DNA of 64,000 nucleotides. Origin: Seongchinamella unica. GTDB lineage: Bacteria; Pseudomonadota; Gammaproteobacteria; Pseudomonadales; Halieaceae. Positions 52,891-63,558 of this stretch are shown piece by piece; position 1 is the first letter of the stretch, and every line of letters begins with the position of its first letter. The stretch is taken from the NCBI RefSeq assembly GCF_004354085.1, contig NZ_SMSE01000003.1:1-64000 (forward strand), given 5' to 3'. The position numbers and the translations under genes were made by a program. Below the pieces are notes generated by a model. That model had not been told where the DNA came from and made no database searches. It saw only the letters and a program-made list of their open reading frames with translations.

Positions 52891-54300
52891 GTGACCAAGT
52901 TCAAGGCCTATCGCCAGGAGGCCCGGGCCATGGCCGTGATCGCCTGGCCGATCATGATCGCCCAGCTGGCGCAAATGGGAACCGGCGTGGTGGATACGAT
53001 CATGGCGGGGCGCTACAGCGCGGTTGACCTCGCCGCCATCGCCATCGGCTACAACATCTGGCTGCCCCTGTTTCTCCTCACCCTTGGCATTATGCTGGCC
53101 GGCTCGGTACTGGTGGCCCAGGATTTCGGCGCCGGGCAGCTGCAGAACATTCGCGACCTGCTACCCCAGAGTTTATGGCTCGCCCTGCTGCTGGGGGGCA
53201 TTGTGGGGCCACTCTGCTATTTCACCGAACCCCTGCTGACCCTGCTCGAGTTGGACAGCGTGACCCACCAGAAAAGCCTGGATTACCTGCAGGCGGTGGC
53301 CTGGGGACTGCCCGCGACGGCCCTGTTCCAGGCCTTGCGCTGCCACACCCAGGGATTGGGCATCCTGCGCCCCTTCGCGCTCGCCAGCGTGATGGGCTTC
53401 CTCGCCAATATTCCCCTCAATTACGCCCTGATCTACGGCAAGTGGGGATTACCGGAACTGGGGGCCGCCGGTTGCGGCTGGGCAACGGCGATCTCCATGT
53501 GGTTATCGGCCCTGTTGATCGCAGCCTACATGCTGAGCCAGCCGTCCATGGACAGATTCCTGCCGCCGCTGCGTTTCGTTGCCCCGGACCCGGCCAGAAT
53601 CCGGGAAATCCTGTTCCTCGGCTTTCCCATCGGCCTGAGTTTTTTCCTGGAAATCAGTGTCCTGTCCCTGATCGGCCTGATGATCGCCACCATGGGTAAC
53701 AGCGCCATGGCGGCACACCAGATTGCCTACAACGTGTGGGATGTTGTTTACATGCCCTTAATCAGCATGGGCTCCGCCATGGCCACCCGGGTGGGCCATG
53801 CTATCGGCAGTGGCGATGAACAACGGGCCAGGCTGGCAGTGCAAACCGGCATGGCCCTGACCCTGATGGTGGGACTGGTTTCCACCTTATTGTTGCTGCC
53901 CATGCCGGAGGCACTGATCGGGGTGTACACCAGCGAGCCTGGAATCCACAGCATCGCCGTCAGGCTGATTCACCTGGTGGCGTTGTTTATTGTGGTCGAC
54001 TCGCTACAGGTGGCCGCGTCCTATTGCCTGCGGGCCTTCAGGGACACCCGTTTCCCGTTCGCGGCCATGTGTGTCTCCTACTGGGTCGTCACCCTGCCGC
54101 TGGCCTGGTGGCTGGGCCTGCGGGTGGCTGAAACCCCCGCCGCTGGCACCGCAGCCATCTGGGCCTCATTGATTGCCGGCATCTGCCTGTGTGCGTTACT
54201 GGTCAGCTGGCGCCTGTGGCGCACCCTGCGACGACCGTGGACAGAACTCAGCCGCCAGTCTGCAGGGCGGAGCAGTCCGGGCATCCCGGCCGGGGGCTGA
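52891..54300 (+). CDS. MATE family multidrug efflux transporter
   Basis: The 469-residue protein has about 12 hydrophobic segments and typical MATE motifs (PIMIAQLAQMGTGVVDTIMAG near the N-terminus). It resembles NorM-type sodium- or proton-coupled exporters of cationic drugs. The GTG at 52891 was chosen over a longer frame that begins inside the DoxX start. Its 3' end overlaps the convergent moeB/thiF gene by 53 bases. Confidence 0.9.
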   Translation: MTKFKAYRQEARAMAVIAWPIMIAQLAQMGTGVVDTIMAGRYSAVDLAAIAIGYNIWLPLFLLTLGIMLAGSVLVAQDFGAGQLQNIRDLLPQSLWLALLLGGIVGPLCYFTEPLLTLLELDSVTHQKSLDYLQAVAWGLPATALFQALRCHTQGLGILRPFALASVMGFLANIPLNYALIYGKWGLPELGAAGCGWATAISMWLSALLIAAYMLSQPSMDRFLPPLRFVAPDPARIREILFLGFPIGLSFFLEISVLSLIGLMIATMGNSAMAAHQIAYNVWDVVYMPLISMGSAMATRVGHAIGSGDEQRARLAVQTGMALTLMVGLVSTLLLLPMPEALIGVYTSEPGIHSIAVRLIHLVALFIVVDSLQVAASYCLRAFRDTRFPFAAMCVSYWVVTLPLAWWLGLRVAETPAAGTAAIWASLIAGICLCALLVSWRLWRTLRRPWTELSRQSAGRSSPGIPAGG

Positions 54301-55009
54301 TCTTCAGTCGCTGGATCTGCATATTACGCAGGTCCAGCATGAGCAGGGTTCCGCGTAACACCTCGCCGTAATTCGCCAGCAGTTTGAGCGCTTCCATTGC
54401 CTGCAGTGAACCGAGTACCCCCACCACCGGCGCCAGCACGCCGCTCTCGCTGCAGCTCAGCGCCGTCGCCGATCCCTCCAGAGGATACAGGCAGCGATAG
54501 CAGGGACCTCCTCGATGGGGGTCGAACACCGCCAGCTGTCCCTCATCCCTGACCGCCGCCGCCGAGACCAGGGGAATCCCCGCGGCGATACAGGCCCGGT
54601 TGAGGGCGAACCGGGTGGGATAATTGTCACTGGCATCCACCACCAGCTGTACATCGGCGAGCAGGGGTGCCAGGTCATCGGCCCCCACCTGCGCCGAATG
54701 GACAATGACATCCACCTCCGGATTAAGCGCGGCGATGGTGCTGGCTACGGAAACAGCCTTGTTGCTGCCGATATCCGCATCGCCATGGGCCACCTGACGT
54801 TGCAGGTTGCTGAGCTCAACCTCGTCGCCGTCCACCAGCACCAGCCTGCCCACACCTGCCGCGGCCAGGTACAGGGCTGCAGGACAGCCCAGCCCTCCCA
54901 GCCCCAGTATGAGAACCGTGGCCTGCTGCAACTTTTCCTGCCCCGCGATATCAAAATCCGGCACCAGCAGCTGCCGGTTGTAGCGCATCAGCTGGTCATC
55001 ACTGAGCAC
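54248..55009 (-). CDS. moeB: MoeB/ThiF-type ubiquitin-like activating enzyme
   Basis: The 253-residue E1-like enzyme adenylates the C-terminus of a sulfur carrier (MoaD or ThiS). It opens VLSDDQLMRYNRQLLVPDF, has the nucleotide motif LILGLGGLGCP, a conserved RNRACI-like segment (LNRACIAAG), and zinc cysteine pairs CYRC and CPDC. A GTG at 55024 is another possible start. No moa or thi genes are adjacent; the prfA-prmC-moeB order is common in gammaproteobacteria. MoeB and ThiF cannot be separated from sequence alone. Confidence 0.87.
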   Translation of the reverse strand: MLSDDQLMRYNRQLLVPDFDIAGQEKLQQATVLILGLGGLGCPAALYLAAAGVGRLVLVDGDEVELSNLQRQVAHGDADIGSNKAVSVASTIAALNPEVDVIVHSAQVGADDLAPLLADVQLVVDASDNYPTRFALNRACIAAGIPLVSAAAVRDEGQLAVFDPHRGGPCYRCLYPLEGSATALSCSESGVLAPVVGVLGSLQAMEALKLLANYGEVLRGTLLMLDLRNMQIQRLKISPRPGCPDCSALQTGG

Positions 55010-55832
55010 GCCAGAGTCCCCCACTGACACGCTCCAGCCCCGCCAGGTCACAACGGGTTTGAACCCCGGAGAACCCCCTGTCCTGCAATAACTGTCGGAC
55101 CCGGGCGCCCTGCTCATGACCATGCTCGAGCAACAGCCAGCCATCCTCGGCCAGATGAGCTGGCGCCGCTGTCACAATATGGGCGAGGTCAGCCAGTCCA
55201 TCATCCTGCGCCACCAGGGCCGAGCGCGGCTCGTGCCGCACATCGCCGAGTGACAGGTGGGGATCGCCCGCTTCGATATAGGGGGGATTACTGACGATGA
55301 GCTGAAACCGCCGGCCCGGCAACTGCTGGAACCAGTCGGAACATTGCAACTCCACCGCCGGCAACCCGTTGGCGACGGCGTTGTGGCGAGCCAGCTCGAC
55401 CGCCGCATCGCAACGGTCAACGCCCGTTACCTGCCAGCGCGGGTTTTCCTGCGCCAGCGCCAGGGCGATGGCACCGGTACCCGTGCCCAGGTCCAGCACT
55501 GCAGCTTCCGCCGCCAGCGGCAGCTCCAGTGCCCAGGCAACCAGCGTTTCAGTTTCTGGCCGGGGAATCAGCGTACTCGGGTTTACCCGCAGATCCAGTG
55601 ACCAGAATTCCCGGCGACCGGTGAGATAGGCCACGGGCTCGCCCCGGGACCGTCTGGCGAGCAGGGCGTGGTACTTTTCCAGGTCAGCGCCTGAAATCTC
55701 CGCCTCCGGCCAGGTATATAGCCAGCTGCGGGGTTTACCCAGGCAGTGGCAGAGAAGTATTTCAGCATCGCGAATGGCACTCTCGCCGGGCAGGGTCCTG
55801 GCGTCGCGCAGCAGCTCCTGCACGCGGGTCAT
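54999..55832 (-). CDS. prmC: Release factor glutamine methyltransferase PrmC
   Basis: PrmC (HemK) methylates the glutamine of the GGQ motif in release factors RF1 and RF2. The 277-residue protein has the SAM motif VLDLGTGTGAIALAL and the catalytic NPPY (182-185). Its ATG touches the prfA stop and its end overlaps the moeB start by 11 bases, so hemA-prfA-prmC-moeB is one operon. Confidence 0.95.
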   Translation of the reverse strand: MTRVQELLRDARTLPGESAIRDAEILLCHCLGKPRSWLYTWPEAEISGADLEKYHALLARRSRGEPVAYLTGRREFWSLDLRVNPSTLIPRPETETLVAWALELPLAAEAAVLDLGTGTGAIALALAQENPRWQVTGVDRCDAAVELARHNAVANGLPAVELQCSDWFQQLPGRRFQLIVSNPPYIEAGDPHLSLGDVRHEPRSALVAQDDGLADLAHIVTAAPAHLAEDGWLLLEHGHEQGARVRQLLQDRGFSGVQTRCDLAGLERVSGGLWRAQ

Positions 55833-56917
55833 CAGCCGTCACCCAGCGCTGCCAACTGATCTGCCTGGTATTCCTGGCGCAGGGGTTCGATAACGGCACC
55901 CAGCTCGCCCTCCATCACTTCGGCGAGCTTGTACAGGGTCAGGTTGATGCGATGATCAGTCAGTCTGCCCTGGGGAAAATTGTAGGTGCGAATCCGGTCT
56001 GAGCGGTCGCCGGTACCCACCAGGTTGCGACGCTGTTCTGCCTGTTCCTCGGCAACCTTGTCCTGGGCACTGGTGAGCAGTTTGGCCTGCAGCAGCGACA
56101 TGGCCCGGGCCCGGTTCTTGTGCTGGGATCGCTCGTCCTGGCATTCCACCACGATACCCGAGGGCAGGTGGGTAATCCGCACCGCGGAATCGGTCTTGTT
56201 GACATGCTGGCCGCCCGCGCCGGAGGCCCGGTAGGTGTCGATGCGCAGGTCCGCCTTGTTGATCTCGATCTCGTCCACCGCCTCCGCCTCGGGCATGATC
56301 GCCACGGTGCAGGCTGAGGTGTGGATGCGGCCCTGGGATTCGGTTTCCGGCACCCGCTGGACCCGGTGAGCGCCAGACTCGAATTTCAGGTGGGCGTACA
56401 CATCGCGCCCCTCCACCCGGGTAATGATTTCCTTGAAGCCGCCGTGTTCGCCGGGGCGCTCAGACAGCACCTCCACTTTCCAGCCCATGTTTTCAGCATA
56501 GCGGGAGTACATGCGGAACAGGTCACCGGAAAATATCGCCGCTTCATCGCCGCCGGTACCGGCGCGAATTTCCAGGAACACGTTGTGTGAATCGTTGGGG
56601 TCACGCGGCAGCAGCAGGGCTTGCAACTCGGTCTCCAGCGTTGCCAGTCGCTCACTGCCGGATTCAATTTCATCCTGGGCCATTTCCCGCAGATCCGGGT
56701 CAGCGTCCTCCAGCATCAGCCGGGCTTCTTCAAGGTCCGCCCTGACCCGGCTGTAATCGGCATAGCATTTAACGACCGCCTCCAGTTCGGCGTATTCCCG
56801 GGACAGATCGCGAAACCTGTCCTGATCAGCGATAGTTTCGCTATCGCCGAGCAGGGCGGATACCTCCTCGTGCCGGTCAGTGAGCGTTTCCAGCTTGGTC
56901 AGCAAAGAGGCTTTCAT
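55832..56917 (-). CDS. prfA: Peptide chain release factor 1
   Basis: RF1 ends translation at UAA and UAG. The 361-residue protein has the stop-codon recognition motif P-x-T as PET (190-192) in [16 protein letters not shown] and the catalytic GGQ at 235-237 in GAGGQHVNK. Length equals E. coli RF1 closely. Its ATG overlaps the hemA stop (ATGA). Confidence 0.97.
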   Translation of the reverse strand: MKASLLTKLETLTDRHEEVSALLGDSETIADQDRFRDLSREYAELEAVVKCYADYSRVRADLEEARLMLEDADPDLREMAQDEIESGSERLATLETELQALLLPRDPNDSHNVFLEIRAGTGGDEAAIFSGDLFRMYSRYAENMGWKVEVLSERPGEHGGFKEIITRVEGRDVYAHLKFESGAHRVQRVPETESQGRIHTSACTVAIMPEAEAVDEIEINKADLRIDTYRASGAGGQHVNKTDSAVRITHLPSGIVVECQDERSQHKNRARAMSLLQAKLLTSAQDKVAEEQAEQRRNLVGTGDRSDRIRTYNFPQGRLTDHRINLTLYKLAEVMEGELGAVIEPLRQEYQADQLAALGDG

Positions 56918-58272
56918 TGCAGCGTGTGTCTCGAGTGATCCGTATCGTCGACAGAAATTCCCAGGCTATCCCTGGTGTCATCATCTGCCGGCGCAGTTGG
57001 CGCGGTTTCGGCAATACCCAGCAGACGGCGGGCGCTGCGCAAATGATCTGCCCTGCCCTCGGCGCTGGCCTGCTTGAGACCGGCAGTGGGTGCATGTATC
57101 AGTTTATTGGTGAGGCCGCGGGAGAACTGACTGAGGACTTTCTCCGGGTCATCGCCCCTGGCAATGGCCCGCAAGGCCTTGTCCAGCTCCCCCTGGCGGA
57201 GTTCCTCGGCCATGGCCCGGTACTCCTTGACCGCATCTACCGCGGCCAGTTGCCTGACGTCCTCTACAAAGCTGCGCACACCCTCTTCAATCATGGTATC
57301 GGCCTTGCGCGCCTCGTTCTGCCGGCTGCGCATGTTCTGGTCCACGATTTCGCGCAGGTCATCGACGCTGTAGAGGTACACGTCCCGCAGCTCCCCCACC
57401 TGGGCCTCAATATCCCGGGGCACGGCGATGTCGACCATAAGCACCGGCCGGTGCTTGCGCACCTTGATGGCCTGCTCGACAGCTCCCTTACCGAGGATAG
57501 GCAGTTGGCTGGCAGTGGATGTGATGACGATATCTGAGGCGGGCAACTGCTCCGGTATCTCGGCCAGCAACACGGCCTCGGCGCCAAATTTCTGGGCCAG
57601 TTCCCGGGCACGTCCCAGGGTCCTGTTGGCAATCACGATTTTCTTTACGCCCGCTTCGATCAGGTGACGGGTGACCAGCTCGATGGTTTCACCAGCCCCC
57701 ACCAGCAGCGCCCGGCACTGGCTGAGGTCAGAAAAAATATGGCCGGCCAGGTCCACCGCCGCATAGGCCACAGACACCGGGTTTTCACCGATGGCGGTGT
57801 CGGTTCGAACCCGCTTGGCGATGCTGAACACGCGCTGGAACAGGCGGCTGAGCTCACTGCCAACCGTCCCTGACTCCACGGCAACCGCATAGGCCGACTT
57901 GAGCTGGCCAAATATCTGGGGTTCTCCGAGCACCATGGAATCCAGCCCGGCGGCGACCTGGGCAATGTGCTTCAAAGCGCTTTCACCTTCGTGGTGATAA
58001 GCCGACTGGCGCAACTCGTCCGAGGACAGGTGATGGTAATTGGCCATCCAGTCGATCAGTTGCACCGCCTTGTCGGCAAGGACGGTGCGGGCCGGGGCCA
58101 GGGCGTAAATCTCGGTGCGGTTACAGGTGGACAGAATGACCACTTCTTCCAGCTGGGCGGCGCTGCAGCAGTCGGCCAGCGCCTCATTGACCTGCTCCGG
58201 CGCAAAGGCCACACGCTCGCGCACCTCGACGGCGGCAGAGTTGTGATTTATCCCCAGGGCAATCAGGTTCAT
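56914..58272 (-). CDS. hemA: Glutamyl-tRNA reductase
   Basis: HemA reduces glutamyl-tRNA to glutamate-1-semialdehyde, the first step of C5-pathway haem synthesis. From [20 protein letters not shown] it is 452 residues. The catalytic cysteine is C50 in [11 protein letters not shown], and the NADPH site follows around GAGETIELV. The frame is open 33 codons further upstream without family support. It is divergent from the TPR lipoprotein gene with 183 bp between. Confidence 0.95.
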   Translation of the reverse strand: MNLIALGINHNSAAVEVRERVAFAPEQVNEALADCCSAAQLEEVVILSTCNRTEIYALAPARTVLADKAVQLIDWMANYHHLSSDELRQSAYHHEGESALKHIAQVAAGLDSMVLGEPQIFGQLKSAYAVAVESGTVGSELSRLFQRVFSIAKRVRTDTAIGENPVSVAYAAVDLAGHIFSDLSQCRALLVGAGETIELVTRHLIEAGVKKIVIANRTLGRARELAQKFGAEAVLLAEIPEQLPASDIVITSTASQLPILGKGAVEQAIKVRKHRPVLMVDIAVPRDIEAQVGELRDVYLYSVDDLREIVDQNMRSRQNEARKADTMIEEGVRSFVEDVRQLAAVDAVKEYRAMAEELRQGELDKALRAIARGDDPEKVLSQFSRGLTNKLIHAPTAGLKQASAEGRADHLRSARRLLGIAETAPTAPADDDTRDSLGISVDDTDHSRHTLQ

Positions 58273-58455
58273 GGTGTCGGTCAATACTCCGCTGCGGGTG
58301 CGCTGGCCGCACCCGGTCATAAACCGGCGCACCTTAGCACATCCGGCTAAAATTGGCTGTGATTTTAACAAGTTAGCCCGAAAATAGCCCGTCGGCCGGC
58401 AGCCGGCACAGACCTTGGGTTTCGGACCCGGCCTGTGTCATCATAGGCGGCCCTG

Positions 58456-60237
58456 ATGTCACGGATTGTTCGCGGTAACCCCATGCGCCGTTTTGCCACC
58501 ATTGTCTTCGGCTCCTCGCTGTTGGCGGCCTGTGCCACGCACACCCCGCCGGAACCGGTGGCGGCGGTCACCGAGCCGCCCCCTGAGGAGGCGGCCGAAG
58601 TGCCTGAACGGGCCTTCCCCGCGGACAGCATTTACCCCCTGCTGGTGGCAGAATTCGCCATCCGTCGCCACGACTACCAGACGGCCCTGGATAACTACCT
58701 GCAGCAGGCAAACAAACTCCAGGATGCGGGCGTATCAAAGCATGCCACCCACCTGGCCCAGTTTATACAGGATAAGGAGCAGGCACTGGCGGCAGTGCAG
58801 CTGTGGCTTGCCGAGGACCCGGACGACCTGGAAGCCAACCACACCGCTGCGACCCTGCTGGCCGGTGCCCGACGGCCGGTTGAAGCTCTGCCCCATATGG
58901 CCTTTGTCGCCCGCGCCGGCAAACAGGCCAACTTCCCCCTGCTGCTGCAGGGCTTCGGGGAGATCACCGATGAGCAACAGTCGCAGCTGGTCCGGGGGCT
59001 CAACGAACTGCTGGCAGAATTCCCCCGGGACCCCGCGCTGTTACTGACCCTGGCACTGCTCAATACGGAATTTGAGCAGTACCAACAGGCCCTGGCCAGG
59101 CTGGATCGGTTGTTTGACGTTGAACCGGACCAGCACCAGGCCCTGCTGCTGGAAGCGAGAATACTGGCCCAGACCGGCGCAGCATCTCCCTTTGCCCGGA
59201 TCGACAGCGCATTGAAGGCCAACCCTGAGGATTCGCGGTTGCGCCTGGAGTATGCCCGCCTGCTCACCACCACCGATATCGAGGCTGCCCGCAGCCAGTT
59301 CGAGGTGCTGTCGGTGCAGTCCCCGGGCGATGCCGACCTGCTGCTGTCGCTGGCACTGATTAACCGGGAGATCGGCGATGACCTGGCAGCCAAGGCCTAC
59401 CTGAACAAGGTGCTGGCCACTGGCAAGCGCCAGGACGAAGCCTATTACTATCTGGGCCGCATCGCTGAAGACCAGCGACAACCGACGGAAGCGCTGGAGC
59501 ATTACATGAAAATTGGCGACTCCCGGCAATATCTCGCCGCCAGCCAGCGCATCGGCCAGATTCTGGTCGAGGGCGGCCAGATCGACGCCAGCTATGCCTG
59601 GTTTGCGCGACAGCGACGGGAGCTGCCTGCCCGCAGCGAACAACTCTACGGCATTGAAGCCGATATCCTCAGCACCGCAGGGGCAAAGCTGGCAGCCATG
59701 GCGGTGCTCAACGCCGGCATCGAGGACTATCCGGATTCAGCCTCGCTGCGCTACGCCCGCTCCATGCTTGGCCAGCAGCAGGATGACCTGACATTGATGG
59801 AAGCGGACCTGCGGGCCATTCTCGCCCGGGACCCCAACAACGCCACTGCCCTGAATGCACTGGGCTACACCCTGGCGGACCAGACGGACCGTTTCGATGA
59901 AGCCTACAGGCTGATTTCGCGGGCATTGGAACTGGACCCGGACGAGCCGGCAATACTCGACAGCATGGGCTGGGTACTTTACCGACAGGGCAAGTACGAG
60001 CAGGCCATCGAATACCTCACCCGCGCCTACGCCGCCTTCCCCGACCCGGAGGTGGCCGCCCACCTGGGAGAGGTCCTGTGGGTCAGTGGAGACACCGAAA
60101 AGGCCCGGCAGATCTGGCGTGGGGCCCTGCTCAAGAACCCGGACCACCCGATACTGAAGGACACCCTCCAGCGCCTCGGTATTGATAACCTGCTTACCGC
60201 GCCGGAACCTCCCGGGGCTTCTGCCCGGGCCCTGTGA
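58456..60237 (+). CDS. TPR repeat outer-membrane-type lipoprotein upstream of lolB
   Basis: The 593-residue protein has a lipoprotein signal with lipobox SLLAAC (Cys26 from the first ATG, or Cys17 if the ATG at 58483 is used). It is otherwise built of tetratricopeptide repeats, for example QRLGIDNLLT near the end and YEQAIEYLTRAYAAFP at about 515. A TPR protein stands in this position between hemA and lolB in Pseudomonas (PA4667-like). Its job is not known; envelope assembly is a guess from location. Its stop overlaps lolB. Confidence 0.85.
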   Translation: MSRIVRGNPMRRFATIVFGSSLLAACATHTPPEPVAAVTEPPPEEAAEVPERAFPADSIYPLLVAEFAIRRHDYQTALDNYLQQANKLQDAGVSKHATHLAQFIQDKEQALAAVQLWLAEDPDDLEANHTAATLLAGARRPVEALPHMAFVARAGKQANFPLLLQGFGEITDEQQSQLVRGLNELLAEFPRDPALLLTLALLNTEFEQYQQALARLDRLFDVEPDQHQALLLEARILAQTGAASPFARIDSALKANPEDSRLRLEYARLLTTTDIEAARSQFEVLSVQSPGDADLLLSLALINREIGDDLAAKAYLNKVLATGKRQDEAYYYLGRIAEDQRQPTEALEHYMKIGDSRQYLAASQRIGQILVEGGQIDASYAWFARQRRELPARSEQLYGIEADILSTAGAKLAAMAVLNAGIEDYPDSASLRYARSMLGQQQDDLTLMEADLRAILARDPNNATALNALGYTLADQTDRFDEAYRLISRALELDPDEPAILDSMGWVLYRQGKYEQAIEYLTRAYAAFPDPEVAAHLGEVLWVSGDTEKARQIWRGALLKNPDHPILKDTLQRLGIDNLLTAPEPPGASARAL

Positions 60238-60839
60238 GCACGCTGCTGCGCCCAATGGCCTGGCTCCTGCTGCTGGCAATGTCCGGTTGTGCCGGCCTGC
60301 CCGGGCCCGCACCCGGCGAACAGAGCTGGCAGCGCCACCGCGAACAGCTGCAACAGCTGAGTCACTGGACCGCCAGCGGCAAAATTGCCTTGCGCACTCC
60401 CGACCAGGCCGAATCCGCGAGCCTGCTGTGGCAGCAAATGGGCGAGTCCAGCCACCTGCGCCTGTCCGGCCCCATGGGCATCAGCGCCACGACCGTGGAC
60501 AGTGACGGCAGGCTCCTGGAGGTGCGCCAGGGCGAGGATTACAGCCGCTGGGACCTGGACGATCCGGGGCTGGGTGCTGAACATACCTGGGATCTGCCGG
60601 TGCGCTCCCTGCACCACTGGCTGAAGGGAATCCCGGCCCCGGAAGCGCCGGTTGAATCGCTGTTACTCGACGAGGCCGGGCAGCTGCCGCAGCAACTACA
60701 GCAGTCGGGCTGGACCATCGACTACCAGCAGTTCTCCAGCTTTGGCGACTACCTGTTACCGACCAGGCTCCAGCTGTCCCGGGGAGCGACAAAGGCACGG
60801 ATAATACTGCGGGAATGGGGTGACCTGTCAGCGCCATGA
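60234..60839 (+). CDS. lolB: Outer membrane lipoprotein insertion factor LolB
   Basis: LolB receives lipoproteins from LolA and inserts them in the outer membrane. The 201-residue product starts at a GTG overlapping the previous stop (GTGA). It has the lipobox AMSGC (lipid Cys19) and the family motif [18 protein letters not shown]. The stop overlaps the ispE ATG. The lolB-ispE-prs order is standard in gammaproteobacteria. Confidence 0.93.
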   Translation: MSTLLRPMAWLLLLAMSGCAGLPGPAPGEQSWQRHREQLQQLSHWTASGKIALRTPDQAESASLLWQQMGESSHLRLSGPMGISATTVDSDGRLLEVRQGEDYSRWDLDDPGLGAEHTWDLPVRSLHHWLKGIPAPEAPVESLLLDEAGQLPQQLQQSGWTIDYQQFSSFGDYLLPTRLQLSRGATKARIILREWGDLSAP

Positions 60840-61684
60840 GTAGCTCCCTGACCCTGCTTTCCCCGGCCAAGCTCAACCTGTTCCTGCATATCACCGGGCG
60901 GCGCGCGGACGGCTACCACCAGTTGCAAACCCTGTTTCAACTGCTGGACTGGGGCGACACGCTGACCTTCATCTCCAACAACAGTGGTGAAATCACCCTC
61001 TCCGGCAGTGAGCTGGACATCCCGGCGGAGCAAAACCTGATTATTCGCGCCGCCCAGGCCTTGCCCCGTGCCCACCGGGACCAGGGGGTGCACATCATAC
61101 TGGACAAGCGGATTCCCGAGGGTGGCGGCCTGGGCGGTGGCAGCTCCAACGCCGCCACCACCCTGCTCGCCCTCAACCAGCTCTGGCAACTCGGACTGGC
61201 TACCGTTCCGCTGCAGCAGTTGGGGGTAAGGCTGGGGGCGGATGTCCCGGTGTTTACCGCCGGCCATACCGCCTGGGCGGAAGGGGTTGGCGACATATTG
61301 ACGCCCGTGGAATTAGCCGAAACCTGGTACCTGGTCGTCGTACCCCCGTGCCATGTTTCCACCGCGGAAATTTTTTCAAATGAGCGATTGACACGGAACA
61401 CGTCTCCCATCAAAATAGCCGCCTTTTTCGAGGGCCACTCCCGCAACGACTGCCAGAAAATCGTTAGAGAACTCTACCCGGAGATTGATAACGCTTTGAA
61501 TTTTCTGGAGAATTTTGGAGAGGCCAGATTGACCGGCACCGGCGCCTGCGTGTTCGCACGCTTCCCGGATGAAAGCCGGGCCAGGTCAGCCCTTGGCCAG
61601 TTACCAGACTCGATGACGGGTTTCGTAGCGAAGGGCATTAACGAGTCGCCAGTGTTAAGCGCACTGGCTGGTCCCAAAGATTGA
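60836..61684 (+). CDS. ispE: 4-diphosphocytidyl-2-C-methyl-D-erythritol kinase
   Basis: IspE phosphorylates CDP-methylerythritol in the MEP pathway. The 282-residue GHMP kinase begins [20 protein letters not shown] and has the ATP loop [15 protein letters not shown] (about 99-113). Family length is about 283. It runs directly into tRNA-Gln, which begins one base after its stop codon. Confidence 0.95.
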   Translation: MSSSLTLLSPAKLNLFLHITGRRADGYHQLQTLFQLLDWGDTLTFISNNSGEITLSGSELDIPAEQNLIIRAAQALPRAHRDQGVHIILDKRIPEGGGLGGGSSNAATTLLALNQLWQLGLATVPLQQLGVRLGADVPVFTAGHTAWAEGVGDILTPVELAETWYLVVVPPCHVSTAEIFSNERLTRNTSPIKIAAFFEGHSRNDCQKIVRELYPEIDNALNFLENFGEARLTGTGACVFARFPDESRARSALGQLPDSMTGFVAKGINESPVLSALAGPKD

Positions 61685-61685
61685 T

Positions 61686-61760
61686 TGGGGTGTCGCCAAG
61701 CGGCAAGGCACCAGGTTTTGATCCTGGCATTCGGAGGTTCGAATCCTCCCACCCCAGCCA
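61686..61760 (+). tRNA. tRNA-Gln (anticodon TTG)
   Basis: A 75-nt gene folds as a cloverleaf: acceptor stem TGGGGTG (61686-61692) with CACCCCA (61750-61756), discriminator G and encoded CCA (61758-61760). The anticodon stem is CCAGG/CCTGG with loop TTTTGAT, giving anticodon TTG at 61718-61720, and the T arm holds GGTTCGAATCC. It is encoded between ispE and prs, a position conserved in gammaproteobacteria. Confidence 0.97.
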
Positions 61761-61768
61761 TATTCAAG

Positions 61769-61805
61769 GTGCCATGCATCCTGTGGTGTATGGCACTATT
61801 TTTAT
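61769..61805 (+). terminator. Intrinsic terminator after tRNA-Gln
   Basis: GTGCCAT (61769-61775) pairs with ATGGCAC (61790-61796) over a 14-base loop and is followed by TATTTTTAT. It lies between the tRNA and the prs start, so it may separate tRNA-Gln transcription from prs. Confidence 0.65.
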
Positions 61806-61847
61806 GTGCGGCAGTTTTCTCGAACACACCATGAAAGGTAACGCTTA

Positions 61848-62795
61848 GTGTCCTCGAAAATGATGGTCTTCACAGGCAACGCCAACCCGGAGTTGGCGCA
61901 AAAAGTTGCCAGCCGGTTGTATTTGTCACTGGGTAACGCTGACGTGGGCAAGTTCAGCGACGGCGAAATCGCCGTTGAACTGAACGAGAACGTGCGGAGC
62001 AAGGATGTATTTGTCGTCCAGTCCACCTGCGCTCCCACCAACGACAACCTGATGGAATTGCTGGTGATGATCGACGCACTGCGTCGCGCCTCGGCCGACA
62101 GCATCACTGCGGTGGTGCCCTACTTCGGTTACGCCAGGCAGGACCGGCGAGTGCGCTCCGCCAGGGTACCCATTACCGCCAAGGTGGTAGCGGACATGAT
62201 GGTCAGCGTCGGCGTCGACCGCGTACTGACCATGGATCTGCACGCAGAGCAGATCCAGGGCTTCTTCAAATGCCCGGTAGACAATGTATACGGCTCACCG
62301 ATATTGAATGACGATATCGTGGCCCAGAATTATGAGAACCTGATTGTGGTATCGCCGGACATCGGCGGCGTGGTCAGGGCTCGCGCCATCGCCAAGCAGC
62401 TGAACGAAGCTGACCTGGCGATTATCGACAAGCGTCGCCCCAAGGCCAACGAGGCCCAGGTCATGAACCTGATCGGTGACGTTGAAGGCCGCACCTGCGT
62501 GCTGGTGGACGACATGGTCGACACCGCAGGCACCCTGTGCCAGGCGGCCAACGCGCTGAAAGAGCGCGGTGCAACAGCGGTTTACGCCTACTGTACCCAC
62601 GCGGTGCTGTCGGGTAAGGCGCTGGACAATATTCGGAACTCCCAGCTCGACCAGCTGGTAGTCACCGATACGATTCCCCTCAGTGAGGAAGCGAAATCCA
62701 TCAACAAGATTCGCGTACTCACTACCGCCGACCTGCTGGCCGAGTCCATGCGCAGGGTAGCAAACGGGGAATCTATCAGCGCGCTGTTCACCTAG
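61848..62795 (+). CDS. prs: Ribose-phosphate pyrophosphokinase
   Basis: Prs makes PRPP for nucleotide, histidine and NAD synthesis. The 315-residue product starts at GTG. It contains the ATP and ribose-phosphate motifs [23 protein letters not shown] and [14 protein letters not shown] (PRPP loop). It lies just after tRNA-Gln. Confidence 0.97.
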   Translation: MSSKMMVFTGNANPELAQKVASRLYLSLGNADVGKFSDGEIAVELNENVRSKDVFVVQSTCAPTNDNLMELLVMIDALRRASADSITAVVPYFGYARQDRRVRSARVPITAKVVADMMVSVGVDRVLTMDLHAEQIQGFFKCPVDNVYGSPILNDDIVAQNYENLIVVSPDIGGVVRARAIAKQLNEADLAIIDKRRPKANEAQVMNLIGDVEGRTCVLVDDMVDTAGTLCQAANALKERGATAVYAYCTHAVLSGKALDNIRNSQLDQLVVTDTIPLSEEAKSINKIRVLTTADLLAESMRRVANGESISALFT

Positions 62796-62866
62796 TAACA
62801 GCGTTTAATTGAACTCGCTGCCGCGCTGGTCGCAGGCGTTGCAGCGTCAATCAAAGGAGTCTGGCT

Positions 62867-63535
62867 ATGTCCGACCAATTTGAAGTACAAGCCGAACTGC
62901 GCGAGGACATGGGGAAAGGTGCGAGCCGCCGCCTGCGTCGTCACGCCGATAAAATCCCCGCCATCATCTACGGTGGTGACAAGGAGGCCCAGCCTCTGAC
63001 CCTGGTGCGCAAGGACATCGAAAAGTCCCTGGAAAACGAGGCCTTTTACTCTCACGTGCTGGCGATAAACGTCGGCGGCGATGTGCAGAAAGCGATCCTC
63101 AAGGACCTGCAGCGCCACCCCGCCAAGAACACCGTCATGCACGCCGACTTCATGCGCGTCGACGATAAGGTGGCGATCAAGGTACACGTGCCGATTCACT
63201 TCCTGAACGAAGAGAGCTGTCACGGCGTCAAGATGGAAGGCGGTATGATCCAGCATCAGGAAACCGATATCGAGGTCTCCTGCCTGCCCGGTGATATTCC
63301 CGAGTATATCGAGGTCGACATGCTCAACGTGGTAACCGGACAGATCGTTCACCTGTCCGAAATCCAGCTGCCTGAGGGCGTGACCTCTGTGGCCCTGGCC
63401 CTCGGTGAGGACCACGACCTGGCTATCGCCTCCGTCATCGCACCCAAGGGTTCTGCGGATGAAGATGAGGAAGAGCTGGAAGCCGCGCCTGAGGCTGACG
63501 AAGAAGACACTGAAGAAGGTGACAGCGAGGACTAA
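62867..63535 (+). CDS. rplY: 50S ribosomal protein L25 (CTC family)
   Basis: L25 binds 5S rRNA. The 222-residue long form has the N-terminal L25 domain (about 5-95) and a C-terminal TL5/CTC domain, ending in an acidic tail ([18 protein letters not shown]). AAAGGAG lies about nine bases before the ATG. It is followed by pth, the usual prs-rplY-pth order. Confidence 0.96.
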   Translation: MSDQFEVQAELREDMGKGASRRLRRHADKIPAIIYGGDKEAQPLTLVRKDIEKSLENEAFYSHVLAINVGGDVQKAILKDLQRHPAKNTVMHADFMRVDDKVAIKVHVPIHFLNEESCHGVKMEGGMIQHQETDIEVSCLPGDIPEYIEVDMLNVVTGQIVHLSEIQLPEGVTSVALALGEDHDLAIASVIAPKGSADEDEEELEAAPEADEEDTEEGDSED

Positions 63536-63558
63536 TCCCCTCGCCCGTTGGCCCCGCG

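Noticed and set aside
54248-54300. Frameshift or misassembly suggested by the 53-bp tail-to-tail overlap of the MATE and moeB genes
   Set aside because: Both proteins keep plausible C-termini, including the moeB CPDC zinc pair, so the overlap looks genuine.
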